Positions 1 to 8,656 of a stretch of DNA of 56,324 nt are shown here, piece after piece. A program made the position numbers and the translations under genes. Source of the stretch: Candidatus Poseidoniales archaeon (lineage in GTDB: Archaea > Thermoplasmatota > Poseidoniia > Poseidoniales > Thalassarchaeaceae); contig DUAE01000059.1 of NCBI GenBank assembly GCA_012960975.1, forward strand, positions 1-56,324, read 5' to 3'. The notes beneath the pieces are model-generated. The model was not told the origin of the DNA, ran no database searches, and saw only the letters and a program-made list of their open reading frames with translations. How positions within the stretch are numbered: position 1 is the stretch's first letter; each line of letters opens with the position of its first letter.

Positions 1-47
1 CAGCGTTGATTGCCCTGCTTCTTCCAAGCACGTGAACCTCGCTTCAT
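1..47 (-). CDS. possible N-terminus of a leftward gene (partial)
   Basis: Reading leftward from an ATG at 47, the frame stays open to the window edge and gives about 15 residues beginning MKRGSRAWKKQGNQR, which is basic. No family can be assigned from so little, and no convincing ribosome binding site is visible. It could equally be chance open sequence. The stretch from 48 to 149 holds nothing else I recognise. Confidence 0.2.
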   Translation of the reverse strand, partial: MKRGSRAWKKQGNQR

Positions 48-149
48 GCAGCCCGCCGACCTACTGCCCCTATATGAGTGAAACGCACCAACATCCAAAA
101 ATAGGCTTCAGCGAATGATTGAATTCTAATTCAATTAACCTATGTTAAA

Positions 150-226
150 TGGTGGGCGATACAGGATTCGAACCCGTGTTCTCGGATTAGAAATCCGAGG
201 TGATATCCAGACTACACTAATCGCCC
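150..226 (-). tRNA. tRNA-Arg (TCT)
   Basis: On the minus strand the sequence folds as a complete cloverleaf. The acceptor stem is GGGCGAT with ATCGCCC, the anticodon loop is TTTCTAA giving anticodon TCT, and the T arm is ACGGG-TTCGAAT-CCTGT. Discriminator A is followed by an encoded CCA (150-152). No intron is present. It decodes AGA arginine codons. Confidence 0.95.
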
Positions 227-289
227 TTGAGCCTCGGGCGCGGTTTCCCTTTCATGAACCCTGCACATCGAATTGGCTCAGAATATTCA

Positions 290-1012
290 TCATGATTCGT
301 TCAAGGTATTACTCTGATTTAATTTCCCATCGTCTTGGATATCTTCCAGAATGTCTTCTTTAGAACGCCCTGTTTTATTGGACATCTCTGCGAGATTTAT
401 TTTCAATTCTTTTTTACCACGAATAAAGTTGAGTATACCATTTAATACTCTTAATATCACTTCAAGAATCGATAGAAGAATCAAACTATTCCACCAGGAA
501 TCAGCCAATTCCGGCCAACTTTCAATCAAAGAAATGATTGAATCTATGTGAACAGAAGTCGAGTCGACAAGGAAAACACCGAGAACAGCAAATGGCAACA
601 TTTTCGCAACGTCTCTTGAGAGTTCTTCTGTCCAATATGAGAGAATTCTGATGGCTCCAACTACCGCTGTTGCAATCAATGCATTCCGAGCATGATCGGG
701 GTCACTTGCGAATAATGTCAAAATCATTGCTAAAATAAGAGTCCAAAATGCAATTAGTATTGGGATTAATACGATGTAAAGGCCGATGTGGAAAACGATT
801 CGAAAATATGACCGAAATTTTCTAGAATAATTATTCTCATATTTACTTAAGTCGAGTGTCAGAATGTCTTTTCGAGCTAAGAATCGATAAAACAAAAAGA
901 CAAATCCTGAATATAATGCAATAGCGATTCCAGCCAGTATTATTGGATAGGTTTCTGCGATGAAGTTTTCAACAATTGTTTGAAATTGATCTAGAGACCG
1001 GGGGATGTCCAT
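290..1012 (-). CDS. multi-pass membrane protein, unknown function
   Basis: A 240-residue protein that I do not recognise. Hydrophobic segments lie near residues 22-44, 72-98, 108-125, 138-152 and 168-185, suggesting about five membrane helices. A basic, polar C-terminal tail of about 50 residues (rich in Lys, Glu and Asp) is probably cytoplasmic. There is no catalytic motif or cysteine pattern. It reads in the same direction as the SprT-like protease upstream of it, 36 bases away, so the two may share a transcript. The overall shape, a small helical bundle with a charged tail, does not allow a functional call. Confidence 0.7.
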   Translation of the reverse strand: MDIPRSLDQFQTIVENFIAETYPIILAGIAIALYSGFVFLFYRFLARKDILTLDLSKYENNYSRKFRSYFRIVFHIGLYIVLIPILIAFWTLILAMILTLFASDPDHARNALIATAVVGAIRILSYWTEELSRDVAKMLPFAVLGVFLVDSTSVHIDSIISLIESWPELADSWWNSLILLSILEVILRVLNGILNFIRGKKELKINLAEMSNKTGRSKEDILEDIQDDGKLNQSNTLNES

Positions 1013-1048
1013 GCCCCTTGCACGAAAGAGAGGTACAAGGTAATTTTC

Positions 1049-1606
1049 CTACTGTGAAGTGAATTTTGAGGCACATTTCGGGCATCTATTAGGTAAGCTA
1101 ACTCTTTTGCGTTCCCAAGAATAACCACATTTAGAACAAATCCATTGTCTTTCGGGAAGATTTTCGAGAACTGCACTACGCATCTTTTGCAGGACTGGTG
1201 AATCAGCAAGTTTTGGAGCGGGGGCCATCTTTTTGACCAAATCTGCATGTGTTGTACCGTGGTCGAGAAGTCCAACTGCATGTAATAATTCGTGAACGAG
1301 AGTATGGCGGAAGAGGGCATCATCATTAGCGAGGATGGGGTTTAATCCGATAGTGACTGGGCCGGGCGAAACTTTCAATCTACGTCGCCTGAATAATTCG
1401 TGATGGTTACATTCGAAACGCGTCATACCTAATCTTGAATCAGATTCTTCCAACCAGATTGTACTGAGATTTTTTTTTAGAAAACGTAGAAATGGTGCGT
1501 CAACTCTGGATAATTGTTGTTCTAATTGATCGAGAATATCAAGAGGAATATGAGGTGGAATTGAAATATTGTTGCCACGGTTTTCCTCTTCATCGACTCC
1601 CGGCAT
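1049..1606 (-). CDS. SprT-like zinc metalloprotease with C-terminal zinc ribbon
   Basis: A 185-residue protein with a metalloprotease signature HELLHA at residues 105-110; H116 or H120 could be the third zinc ligand. The C-terminus is a zinc ribbon with C157-x2-C160 and C175-x2-C178. This HExxH plus zinc-ribbon arrangement is that of the SprT/Spartan-like family; its eukaryotic member Spartan cleaves DNA-protein crosslinks. A role in DNA-protein crosslink repair here is inference from the family. There is no signal peptide, so it should act in the cytoplasm. The ATG at 1606 gives a full-length SprT-like protein. Confidence 0.8.
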   Translation of the reverse strand: MPGVDEEENRGNNISIPPHIPLDILDQLEQQLSRVDAPFLRFLKKNLSTIWLEESDSRLGMTRFECNHHELFRRRRLKVSPGPVTIGLNPILANDDALFRHTLVHELLHAVGLLDHGTTHADLVKKMAPAPKLADSPVLQKMRSAVLENLPERQWICSKCGYSWERKRVSLPNRCPKCASKFTSQ

Positions 1607-1659
1607 GGCTGTGCCTACTCCATTTTCCTTAAATGGTCGTCGAAGGTCGCTTGTTCCCT

Positions 1660-1736
1660 GGGCGTGTGGCGCAGCTTGGAAGCGCGCTTCCTTGGCATGG
1701 AAGAGGCCCCGAGTTCAAATCTCGGCTCGTCCACCA
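1660..1736 (+). tRNA. tRNA-Ala (GGC)
   Basis: A complete cloverleaf. The anticodon stem CTTCC/GGAAG encloses loop TTGGCAT, giving anticodon GGC. The T arm is CCGAG-TTCAAAT-CTCGG. The acceptor stem contains the G3-U70 wobble pair that is the alanine identity element, plus a U6-U67 mismatch. Discriminator A is followed by an encoded CCA (1734-1736). Confidence 0.95.
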
Positions 1737-2007
1737 TGATTCTTAACGAGTGTGAAATTTGAAAATTTAGTCTTGAAAATTGAATGGCAAATGACTTTGT
1801 TTAAAACAATCAATCATTTATTGCTTTTAATAAGAAATAATGATGTTTTTCTAATGAATTTCCAATCAAAAAAGAGTACTGCAAGTCATTAAATTAGGTG
1901 GAACTTACCTCAAAAGGTATGGAATTCGGTATATTTCGGACTCAACTGTTAAACAATCTCTATAACAGATAGTGAACTGGACTTGGCTCTGGAGCGTGTA
2001 AACAGAC

Positions 2008-5000
2008 ATGACAGATAAGAAAATAATTGCAATAATGATGACGCTTGGAATGCTCGCGGCTGCGTTCGCTGGTTGCCTAGGTGGAGAAGATGATCCGGAC
2101 CCAGTTCCGGAAGACGTAATGGGTTGTATGGACGCGACAGCGAACAATTACAACGCAGATGCGACTGCAGATGACGGAACATGCACATATGATGCAGAAA
2201 CAACGACCCTGAAAATCGGATTTATGAATCCGCTTACAGGACCAATCGCTGTTTTCGCACCAGCATTCACTGATTCAATGGAACTGGCAAAGGCAGATTT
2301 GAACGCTATGGCACCTGCCGGCGTAGAAATCGAGATAATTGAAGTTGACTCAGGTTGTGACGGTACAGTCGCAGCTGGCGCAACTCAATCCTTGGTTGAC
2401 GCTGGTGTGGTCGTAATCGCAGGAGCTGTATGCTCCGGCGGAACAATGGCTTCAATCCCTGTAGCACAAGCTGCTGGAATTCCAATGATTTCCTACGCAA
2501 GTACTTCGCCTGCAATTACTGCCCTCTCGGACGACGATTACCTCTTCCGAGTGGTTCCTTCTGACGGACAGCAGGTACAAGCCCTCTCTGCTGTAGCCAA
2601 TGCTAACGGTTATTCCAATCCTGGTATTCTCTACATGACTAACGATTATGGTGCTGGACTCAAAGATGGTTTCGTAGCAAGTTTTGGTGATGTTTGCACA
2701 ACAGTCGGATACGACCAAGATGCAACTGACTTCGCGGGATTAGTATCACAAATAGCTGACGGTGGTTGCGATTCAGTCGCACTATTCTCATATGCTGTTG
2801 ATGGCGCTGCAATTCTAGAGGAAATGTCTGCACAGAATTTAGACATTCCAGCATTTGGAGCAGAAGGTGTTTCACCTGACGAGTTATCTGATGTTTCAGC
2901 AATCGATGGTATGGTAGTAACCCAGCCACGTTCTGGTGGTCAATCAGATGCTGCTGATGCTTTCGATGCAGCTTATGCTGCAGCAAATGGTGCAGATGGT
3001 GGAATTTACCATCATGAAACTTACGATGCAGTAATGATTGCTGGTAAGGCAGCATTGAGAGCTCACATGATGCCCGCTGAAGACATCCGAGATTCCGTCC
3101 GTGCAGTAGGTACAGGCTACGTAGGGACTAGCGGAACTCATACATTCGATGCGAATGGAGATGTCGCTGGTTCAGGATACTTAGTATGTGAATTCGTAGT
3201 TTCTGGTGGCAATGCAGACCTTGTTTGCACACAGAGATGGATTCTAGGGGAAGGACTCTCTTGGGAAGGAGAATCACAATCATCCGTTATGGCTCAATTT
3301 GAAGCAGGTAGTATGACATACGAAGAAGCATGGACAGCTCTTGAAGGTGTTCGGGCATGCGTAGAAACTGGATCCAATAACCCATGTGAGATTGTCTCGA
3401 TGGGCTACGGAGATGCAGCAACTCTAGATCCGCACGATGCATATGATAGTGCATCTGGTGATCAAATCGAGAATATATATGATACATTGTACCGATATGA
3501 AGGAGATGGCGACGGAAACGCAATCATCGTCCCTCGTCTTGCAACTGGATACACAGTCAGTGATGACATGTTGACCTACACCTTCACTCTACGTGATGAT
3601 GTACACTTCAGCAATGGTGACGCAATGACCGCAGAGGATGTTGTATATTCCTGGGAACGCGTAAATGAATACGGCGCACCTGAATCACACGTTGCATGGA
3701 TTACTCAGCAGAATTTCGATACTGATGGGCTAACATACATCGATGACACACACTTTTCAGTGACTCTATTCCAGCCATATGCTGGTTTCGTTTCGACAAT
3801 CGCTTACACAGTAGGCGCTATTGTCAACATGGATATGTGTGAAGCAAACCGTGTAGTTACCGCAGACGACCCAGCAACAACTGATGCTGACGAGAGTTCT
3901 GATGATTGGTGCCACGGCTGGATGGACGAAGCTCCACTCGGTGCAGGTACTGGTGCATATATTCTAGATACATGGAGCCGTGAGGACAAGATTATCCTTA
4001 CTCCTAACTGGATGCACTGGGACGCAGGTAACTTCAACATCAACAAGTTTACTGAAATGACAAACGTCGACGAATCGAACACTCGCTTGCTCGCATTCAC
4101 TGACGGTGAAGCTGATTTCGGTGCTCTAAACTTCGAGGATTTACCTAACTTCTGCTACATCGATGCAAACGGAAACGGAGAATTTGATGCAGGCGAAGAT
4201 GATGCCCTCGATGACAAGCCGAACATCGCAAGCAAAGATGGCTACATTTGTGTTTACAGAGAATCATTCACAATTACTCTAGCTGCTTTGAATCTTGATC
4301 CAAACGATGCTAATGAAGACCCTATCCTAAACTATGATACAGATGGAGATGGTGTAGATGACGCTAACGTTATGGCTAATCCAAATGTCCGCACTGCAAT
4401 TGCTTACGCGTTCGATTATGACACTGCTCGCAGAACTACATATGACAACAACTTGGCACCTGTGTACGGTCCAATTCCTAACGGATTCCTATATGACGAA
4501 TCTCAGTACGAAGTTTTCACATATGATTTGACATATGCTGAATCTCTTCTAGAAGATGCAGGATTTATCCGCCAGTACGATTGCGCTGAATTGGCTAACA
4601 ACAACTCTGTTGTTGTGCCTGTAGCTGACCGTGATGGAGATGAGTGCCGCTTACCATCGATTCTACGAATCATGGCTAACGAAGGAAACGATTACCGTAT
4701 CGCTATGGCTGCACAAATTGCGCAGTCATTAGGTTCGATTGGTGTTGCAACAAATGGTGATGCAAAGCCATGGGCTGAATATCTCGACATGTACTTCACT
4801 GGAACATTCGAGATTAGGTTCAGTGGTTGGGCTCCTGATTATCTAGATCCAGATAATTACTGGTCCCCATTCGCTGCAAGCACAGAGGATGTTTACGGTA
4901 CTGGATACAATAATCCAGCATTAGATGCTCTTCTTTCAGCTGCAAAGGTCTCAACCGTTGACTCAGAACGCCTCGATCTTTATTCACAGGCGTTCGAGCT

Positions 5001-5166
5001 ATGGGTAGAGGATCCGAACATGATCATTATCGGTCAAGGAAATGGTATTGGTGCAAAGCACAATGATATCTGTTCAGCACCTTGGGCTGCTATCGGCTCA
5101 GCACACTGGTTCGACTATGATAAGCTACCAATGGTAGACGGCGAACTTGTTGGAAGCTGTTCTTGA
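2008..5166 (+). CDS. lipoprotein fusing a LivJ-type and an OppA-type solute-binding domain
   Basis: A 1052-residue exported protein. A lipoprotein-type signal peptide ends at Cys23. Residues 40-61 form an Asp/Asn-rich motif of the NYN..A..DDGTC type, possibly a calcium-binding spacer. Residues about 65-430 match type I periplasmic-binding proteins of branched-chain amino acid transport (IGFMNPLTGP start, then a Rossmann-like alternation). Residues about 464-1050 match the SBP_bac_5 peptide-binding family (LDPHDAYD, LATGYTVSDD, FSNGDAMTAEDVVYSW, ending in the usual late Asp/Asn-rich strand). Each family is normally a stand-alone protein of 350-600 residues. The dppB-C-D-F genes follow after a 190-base gap with a strong stem-loop, so this is the receptor of that transporter. 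The start follows a weak TATA-like GGTATATTT near 1928. Confidence 0.9.
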   Translation: MTDKKIIAIMMTLGMLAAAFAGCLGGEDDPDPVPEDVMGCMDATANNYNADATADDGTCTYDAETTTLKIGFMNPLTGPIAVFAPAFTDSMELAKADLNAMAPAGVEIEIIEVDSGCDGTVAAGATQSLVDAGVVVIAGAVCSGGTMASIPVAQAAGIPMISYASTSPAITALSDDDYLFRVVPSDGQQVQALSAVANANGYSNPGILYMTNDYGAGLKDGFVASFGDVCTTVGYDQDATDFAGLVSQIADGGCDSVALFSYAVDGAAILEEMSAQNLDIPAFGAEGVSPDELSDVSAIDGMVVTQPRSGGQSDAADAFDAAYAAANGADGGIYHHETYDAVMIAGKAALRAHMMPAEDIRDSVRAVGTGYVGTSGTHTFDANGDVAGSGYLVCEFVVSGGNADLVCTQRWILGEGLSWEGESQSSVMAQFEAGSMTYEEAWTALEGVRACVETGSNNPCEIVSMGYGDAATLDPHDAYDSASGDQIENIYDTLYRYEGDGDGNAIIVPRLATGYTVSDDMLTYTFTLRDDVHFSNGDAMTAEDVVYSWERVNEYGAPESHVAWITQQNFDTDGLTYIDDTHFSVTLFQPYAGFVSTIAYTVGAIVNMDMCEANRVVTADDPATTDADESSDDWCHGWMDEAPLGAGTGAYILDTWSREDKIILTPNWMHWDAGNFNINKFTEMTNVDESNTRLLAFTDGEADFGALNFEDLPNFCYIDANGNGEFDAGEDDALDDKPNIASKDGYICVYRESFTITLAALNLDPNDANEDPILNYDTDGDGVDDANVMANPNVRTAIAYAFDYDTARRTTYDNNLAPVYGPIPNGFLYDESQYEVFTYDLTYAESLLEDAGFIRQYDCAELANNNSVVVPVADRDGDECRLPSILRIMANEGNDYRIAMAAQIAQSLGSIGVATNGDAKPWAEYLDMYFTGTFEIRFSGWAPDYLDPDNYWSPFAASTEDVYGTGYNNPALDALLSAAKVSTVDSERLDLYSQAFELWVEDPNMIIIGQGNGIGAKHNDICSAPWAAIGSAHWFDYDKLPMVDGELVGSCS

Positions 5167-5201
5167 AAAATTTAGATAATTTCTGAATTACGTAAGGCCG
5201 G

Positions 5202-5226
5202 CGACCGTCGCAATTTGCGGCGGTCG
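5202..5226 (+). terminator. GC-rich stem-loop after the binding-protein gene
   Basis: A 10-bp stem CGACCGTCGC / GCGGCGGTCG with one G-T pair closes the loop AATTT, 35 bases after the stop codon. T-rich sequence follows (TTTCATTTCTTTTTATAG). It could terminate most transcripts or protect the 3' end of the binding-protein mRNA, allowing higher expression of the receptor than of the permeases. Which of these applies cannot be told from sequence. Confidence 0.65.
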
Positions 5227-5356
5227 TCGAGCTGTTTCATTTCTTTTTATAGCACTCAAAATTTCAATGTAAAATCTTTTTTTTATTTACATCGACATCA
5301 GCAATCCGATGAACTGATAACTCAAATGCCTTGCCAAAAACTGGAGTTGGTGTAAG

Positions 5357-6637
5357 GTGAAGTTACACGAGTTTATCGCTCGAAGGGTAATCTTACTAAT
5401 TCCTGTAATGATAGGGGTTTCAATCCTCACGTTTTCATTGCTAAGCCTTGTCCCTGGCGACGCTGCTGCATCTGCTTGTGGAGACAAATGTGGTGTAATT
5501 GTAGATATTGGCTGGTATGAAGTCGAAAATGAAACCACTGGAGAACTTGAAATTGTAGATGTGCCCATATCAGCTGTTGAATCAAATCGAATGAGGATGG
5601 GAACAGAAGAAAATATTGTTGAGAAATACATGAAGTACATCGGAGTAGATGGGCCCTATCTGGGGAATGAATATTTAATATTACAATCCAATAATGAATT
5701 GAAACCAGTTCATGAAGTGGGAGACCTCATTGAAAGGACGGGGCTCGTTGACGGATATTGGGGCGATTCAACATTATTTCATCGCCCGGTAGCCGAAGTG
5801 GTCAAAGATGTCGCACCAGTGACCCTTGAGATGTCTTTTCTTGCTCTAGCAATTGCGTACCCACTCGGCATTTCTCTAGGGATTTTGAGTGCAGTTTGGC
5901 AGGATCAAATTTTTGACCAACTATCCCGGTTGATGGCAATTGCCTTTGTTAGCTTACCGATATTTTGGTTGGCAATTTTATTTCAGAAATTATTTGCTAC
6001 AAAAATTGGAATTTGTGATGATTTATTTGGAACCTCAGGAGGCTGTTTCCCAATATTTGGACGCCACGACCCAAGTCTGGCATTTCCCTCGACTGGCTAT
6101 GTAAATTATTATCCGTCAGAAGGCACAGGTTTCCATTTAATCGATAGTTGGTTTGTTTCAAGTGAAACTTTAGATGGTTTGGGATCTGATTATGACACCA
6201 GATGGGAATTATTTAAAGACACATTAATGCATCTAATGTTGCCTTGTTTGACTCTAGGTATCGCAAGTGCTGGTGGTTTGTTACGGTACATGAGAGCGAG
6301 TCTTCTCGAAGTGTTACGAGAAGATTATGTTCGTACCGCGAGAGCAAAAGGGCTATCTGGTTCGAGAGTAATTTTAGTTCATGCTTGCCGTAACGCCCTT
6401 GTTCCAATTGTAACTTTACTCGGTTTCTCTATTGGTGGAGCCATCGGTGGAGCGGTATTAACCGAAACGATATTTGCATTTACTGGTATGGGGAGAGTTG
6501 CTATTGAGGCAATTCAATATGATGACCAAATAGTGGTGATGGGAATTACCTTGATTACTTCTATTATTTTCCTTCTAGCAAATTTAATAGTTGATATTTC
6601 TTATGCAATCGTTGATCCAAGGGTGAGACTAGAATGA
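5357..6637 (+). CDS. dppB: peptide ABC transporter permease DppB-like
   Basis: A 426-residue integral membrane protein of the DppB/OppB family. The N-terminal helix (about residues 12-32, ending in LVPGDAA) is followed by an extra loop of about 100 residues, absent from typical 310-340-residue homologues. The conserved transmembrane domain begins near residue 154. The coupling EAA-type loop (YVRTARAKGLSGSRVILVHACRN) lies near residues 323-346, where it should contact an ATPase. The C-terminus VDPRVRLE is typical (VDPRIR). Translation starts at GTG 5357. The stop overlaps the start of the next permease by 4 bases (ATGA), so the two are translationally coupled. Confidence 0.92.
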   Translation: MKLHEFIARRVILLIPVMIGVSILTFSLLSLVPGDAAASACGDKCGVIVDIGWYEVENETTGELEIVDVPISAVESNRMRMGTEENIVEKYMKYIGVDGPYLGNEYLILQSNNELKPVHEVGDLIERTGLVDGYWGDSTLFHRPVAEVVKDVAPVTLEMSFLALAIAYPLGISLGILSAVWQDQIFDQLSRLMAIAFVSLPIFWLAILFQKLFATKIGICDDLFGTSGGCFPIFGRHDPSLAFPSTGYVNYYPSEGTGFHLIDSWFVSSETLDGLGSDYDTRWELFKDTLMHLMLPCLTLGIASAGGLLRYMRASLLEVLREDYVRTARAKGLSGSRVILVHACRNALVPIVTLLGFSIGGAIGGAVLTETIFAFTGMGRVAIEAIQYDDQIVVMGITLITSIIFLLANLIVDISYAIVDPRVRLE

Positions 6638-8652
6638 TGTTAGATTATCTTTCTTCATTATCCCTATATGTGTTTCTGTCGTTCATATTTGCTATTGTTT
6701 TCGGCGTCACAATGAAGCCACGTGACACTGGAATTGCAGGCATTATTTCTATTCTTTTTATTCCGATTTCTGATGTTTTCCTTGTTTTCAGTATTTGTAC
6801 AATTATACTGAGTGGAATTAAATATAGCCTGTCCTATTTTGGATATTCATGGAATGAACAATATGCAAAGGGTAGAGATGATCGTAAGGAAAGTATCCGT
6901 TTAATCGTTGAAGGATTTGAACAGAAGAAATCAGATATGCGGAGAAGTATTCTGATTTTCACCAGATCTACATTAGCGGTTGTTGGAATATTATTAGTCA
7001 TTACAGTCTCAATGTTGGCTGTTTTTGCTGAAGATATCGCTGTTGAGCACCCAACTAGGGATTTACAGGATACAGAAGATGTATGGAGAATCGATTACGA
7101 ACCACGGGCTGCTGAACCAGGTTCTGATGAATGCAGACAACGTGAACAAAGAGTTTCTCTCACTGAATTGAGAAGATATGATACGAATATGACTCCGGCT
7201 GTATCGGCGGATAAAATCGACCCAGATACGAAGTCATTCTATACTGACCCAGTTGATGTCTTTATAATTATAAAAATTGTAGATACAAAAGGATACAATA
7301 ATTCGAATGGACTAACTTTTTCTGAACATATAACAATTTTTACCGATGAAAATGGAACTGACTTTCTTTTGGTTTCAGAAGAATTATTTGATATTCGTCA
7401 AATAACAACCGTTTACGTCACCTATGAATTTGATAATAGTGAGATGGAAGTTTGGTGGATGCCAGAATCACATAATATCTGTATCCTCGGGACAAATTTC
7501 GAAGGTCACGATTTGTTCTCAAAAATTCTTTATGGGGCGAGAATTTCACTTAAAATAGGAATCACAGTTGCTTTCATGACAGTAACGCTCGGGACCATTA
7601 TAGGCAGTATCAGTGGCTATTACGGCGGGCGTGTCGATGAATTTATCATGAGACTGACGGATGTGTTTTTTGCAGTTCCAGGACTTATCTTAGCAATGGC
7701 ATTTGTTGCAGTTTTAACCGCAATCCCTAGACTCGCTCTACCAATGGAATTTGCAGTGTTAATCCCATTAATATTCTTAATTTTTCAATTCCAATCAAAA
7801 ATTGATGAGTTAACGTCTGGTGAAGTGAAGGCACAATCCAATGAAGATAATTCATTATCACAACTGTTGAATGTAGTCGGACTCATGTCATTTATTCTTG
7901 GAATTGTATACTTATTTTGGTCGTTATGGCCTCAAATACCATTTGAGAATTCGTTAGAAGGTGCTACAAATGATGATATAAATATGAGGACATTATTAAT
8001 TTGTTCCACTTTCATCTTGGGTGCCATCGGAATATTATCAGTGACAATGAAACGCAGGGGGGTCAATCCCAAATCAGCTCTAAATGGTCTATTAAATTCA
8101 TTTTCATTCAATAATCCAGTATCATATCTCACGATGCGGACTGCGTTATCTGCTCTAGCAATTTTCATTCTCATCAAATCCCTCTTCACAATTGAACCTG
8201 ATTGGATAATTATTCGGGATTTCGATAGACTCTGGAAAATCCAGGTTGCATTAATTTTCACAGGTTGGCCAGGGTATGCTCGCTTAATTAGGGGTCAAGT
8301 ACTCTATATCAGAGAAATGAATTTCGTCGAAGCTGCAAAAAGTGTTGGAGCCTCGTCATCTAGGATTATGTTTAGACACATTCTTCCCAATGCTTGGGCT
8401 CCTCTTCTAGTCGCATTTACACTAGATATAGGCGGAACCATACTCTCAGCAGCAGGTCTGTCGTTCATTGGTCTGGGGGCAGAGATGCATTCTGCTGAGT
8501 GGGGGCGAATGGTCTCAGATGGTAGAAAATGGTTCCTTAATGAGTGGTGGTTAGTTACTTTCCCTGGACTAGCAATCGCATTCACAACTTTAGGGTTCAA
8601 TCTACTAGGTGACGGACTAAGAGATGTTGTGGACCCAAGGAATAGGAGGTGA
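6634..8652 (+). CDS. dppC: peptide ABC transporter permease DppC-like with large insertions
   Basis: A 672-residue membrane protein, over twice the usual DppC length of about 300. It has two extra N-terminal helices (residues about 8-65), then the conserved first helix (108-132), an added extracytoplasmic domain (about 133-283), and the family motif LGTNFEGHDLFSKILYGAR. After the GLILAMAFVAVL helix comes an insertion of about 170 residues (366-540) with four hydrophobic stretches. The family resumes at GWPGYARLIRGQ and the coupling loop FVEAAKSVGASSSRIMFRH, and ends VVDPRNRR as in DppC. The reading frame is intact and all core motifs are present, so it is probably functional. It lies between dppB and dppD in one operon. 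Confidence 0.9.
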   Translation: MMLDYLSSLSLYVFLSFIFAIVFGVTMKPRDTGIAGIISILFIPISDVFLVFSICTIILSGIKYSLSYFGYSWNEQYAKGRDDRKESIRLIVEGFEQKKSDMRRSILIFTRSTLAVVGILLVITVSMLAVFAEDIAVEHPTRDLQDTEDVWRIDYEPRAAEPGSDECRQREQRVSLTELRRYDTNMTPAVSADKIDPDTKSFYTDPVDVFIIIKIVDTKGYNNSNGLTFSEHITIFTDENGTDFLLVSEELFDIRQITTVYVTYEFDNSEMEVWWMPESHNICILGTNFEGHDLFSKILYGARISLKIGITVAFMTVTLGTIIGSISGYYGGRVDEFIMRLTDVFFAVPGLILAMAFVAVLTAIPRLALPMEFAVLIPLIFLIFQFQSKIDELTSGEVKAQSNEDNSLSQLLNVVGLMSFILGIVYLFWSLWPQIPFENSLEGATNDDINMRTLLICSTFILGAIGILSVTMKRRGVNPKSALNGLLNSFSFNNPVSYLTMRTALSALAIFILIKSLFTIEPDWIIIRDFDRLWKIQVALIFTGWPGYARLIRGQVLYIREMNFVEAAKSVGASSSRIMFRHILPNAWAPLLVAFTLDIGGTILSAAGLSFIGLGAEMHSAEWGRMVSDGRKWFLNEWWLVTFPGLAIAFTTLGFNLLGDGLRDVVDPRNRR

Positions 8653-8656
8653 TTTG

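Noticed and set aside
142-363. Plus-strand reading frame over the tRNA-Arg
   Set aside because: It overlaps the tRNA and the end of the membrane-protein gene.
2660-3055. Antisense frames in the receptor gene
   Set aside because: They are Leu/His/Gln-rich shadows of a long, well-supported gene.
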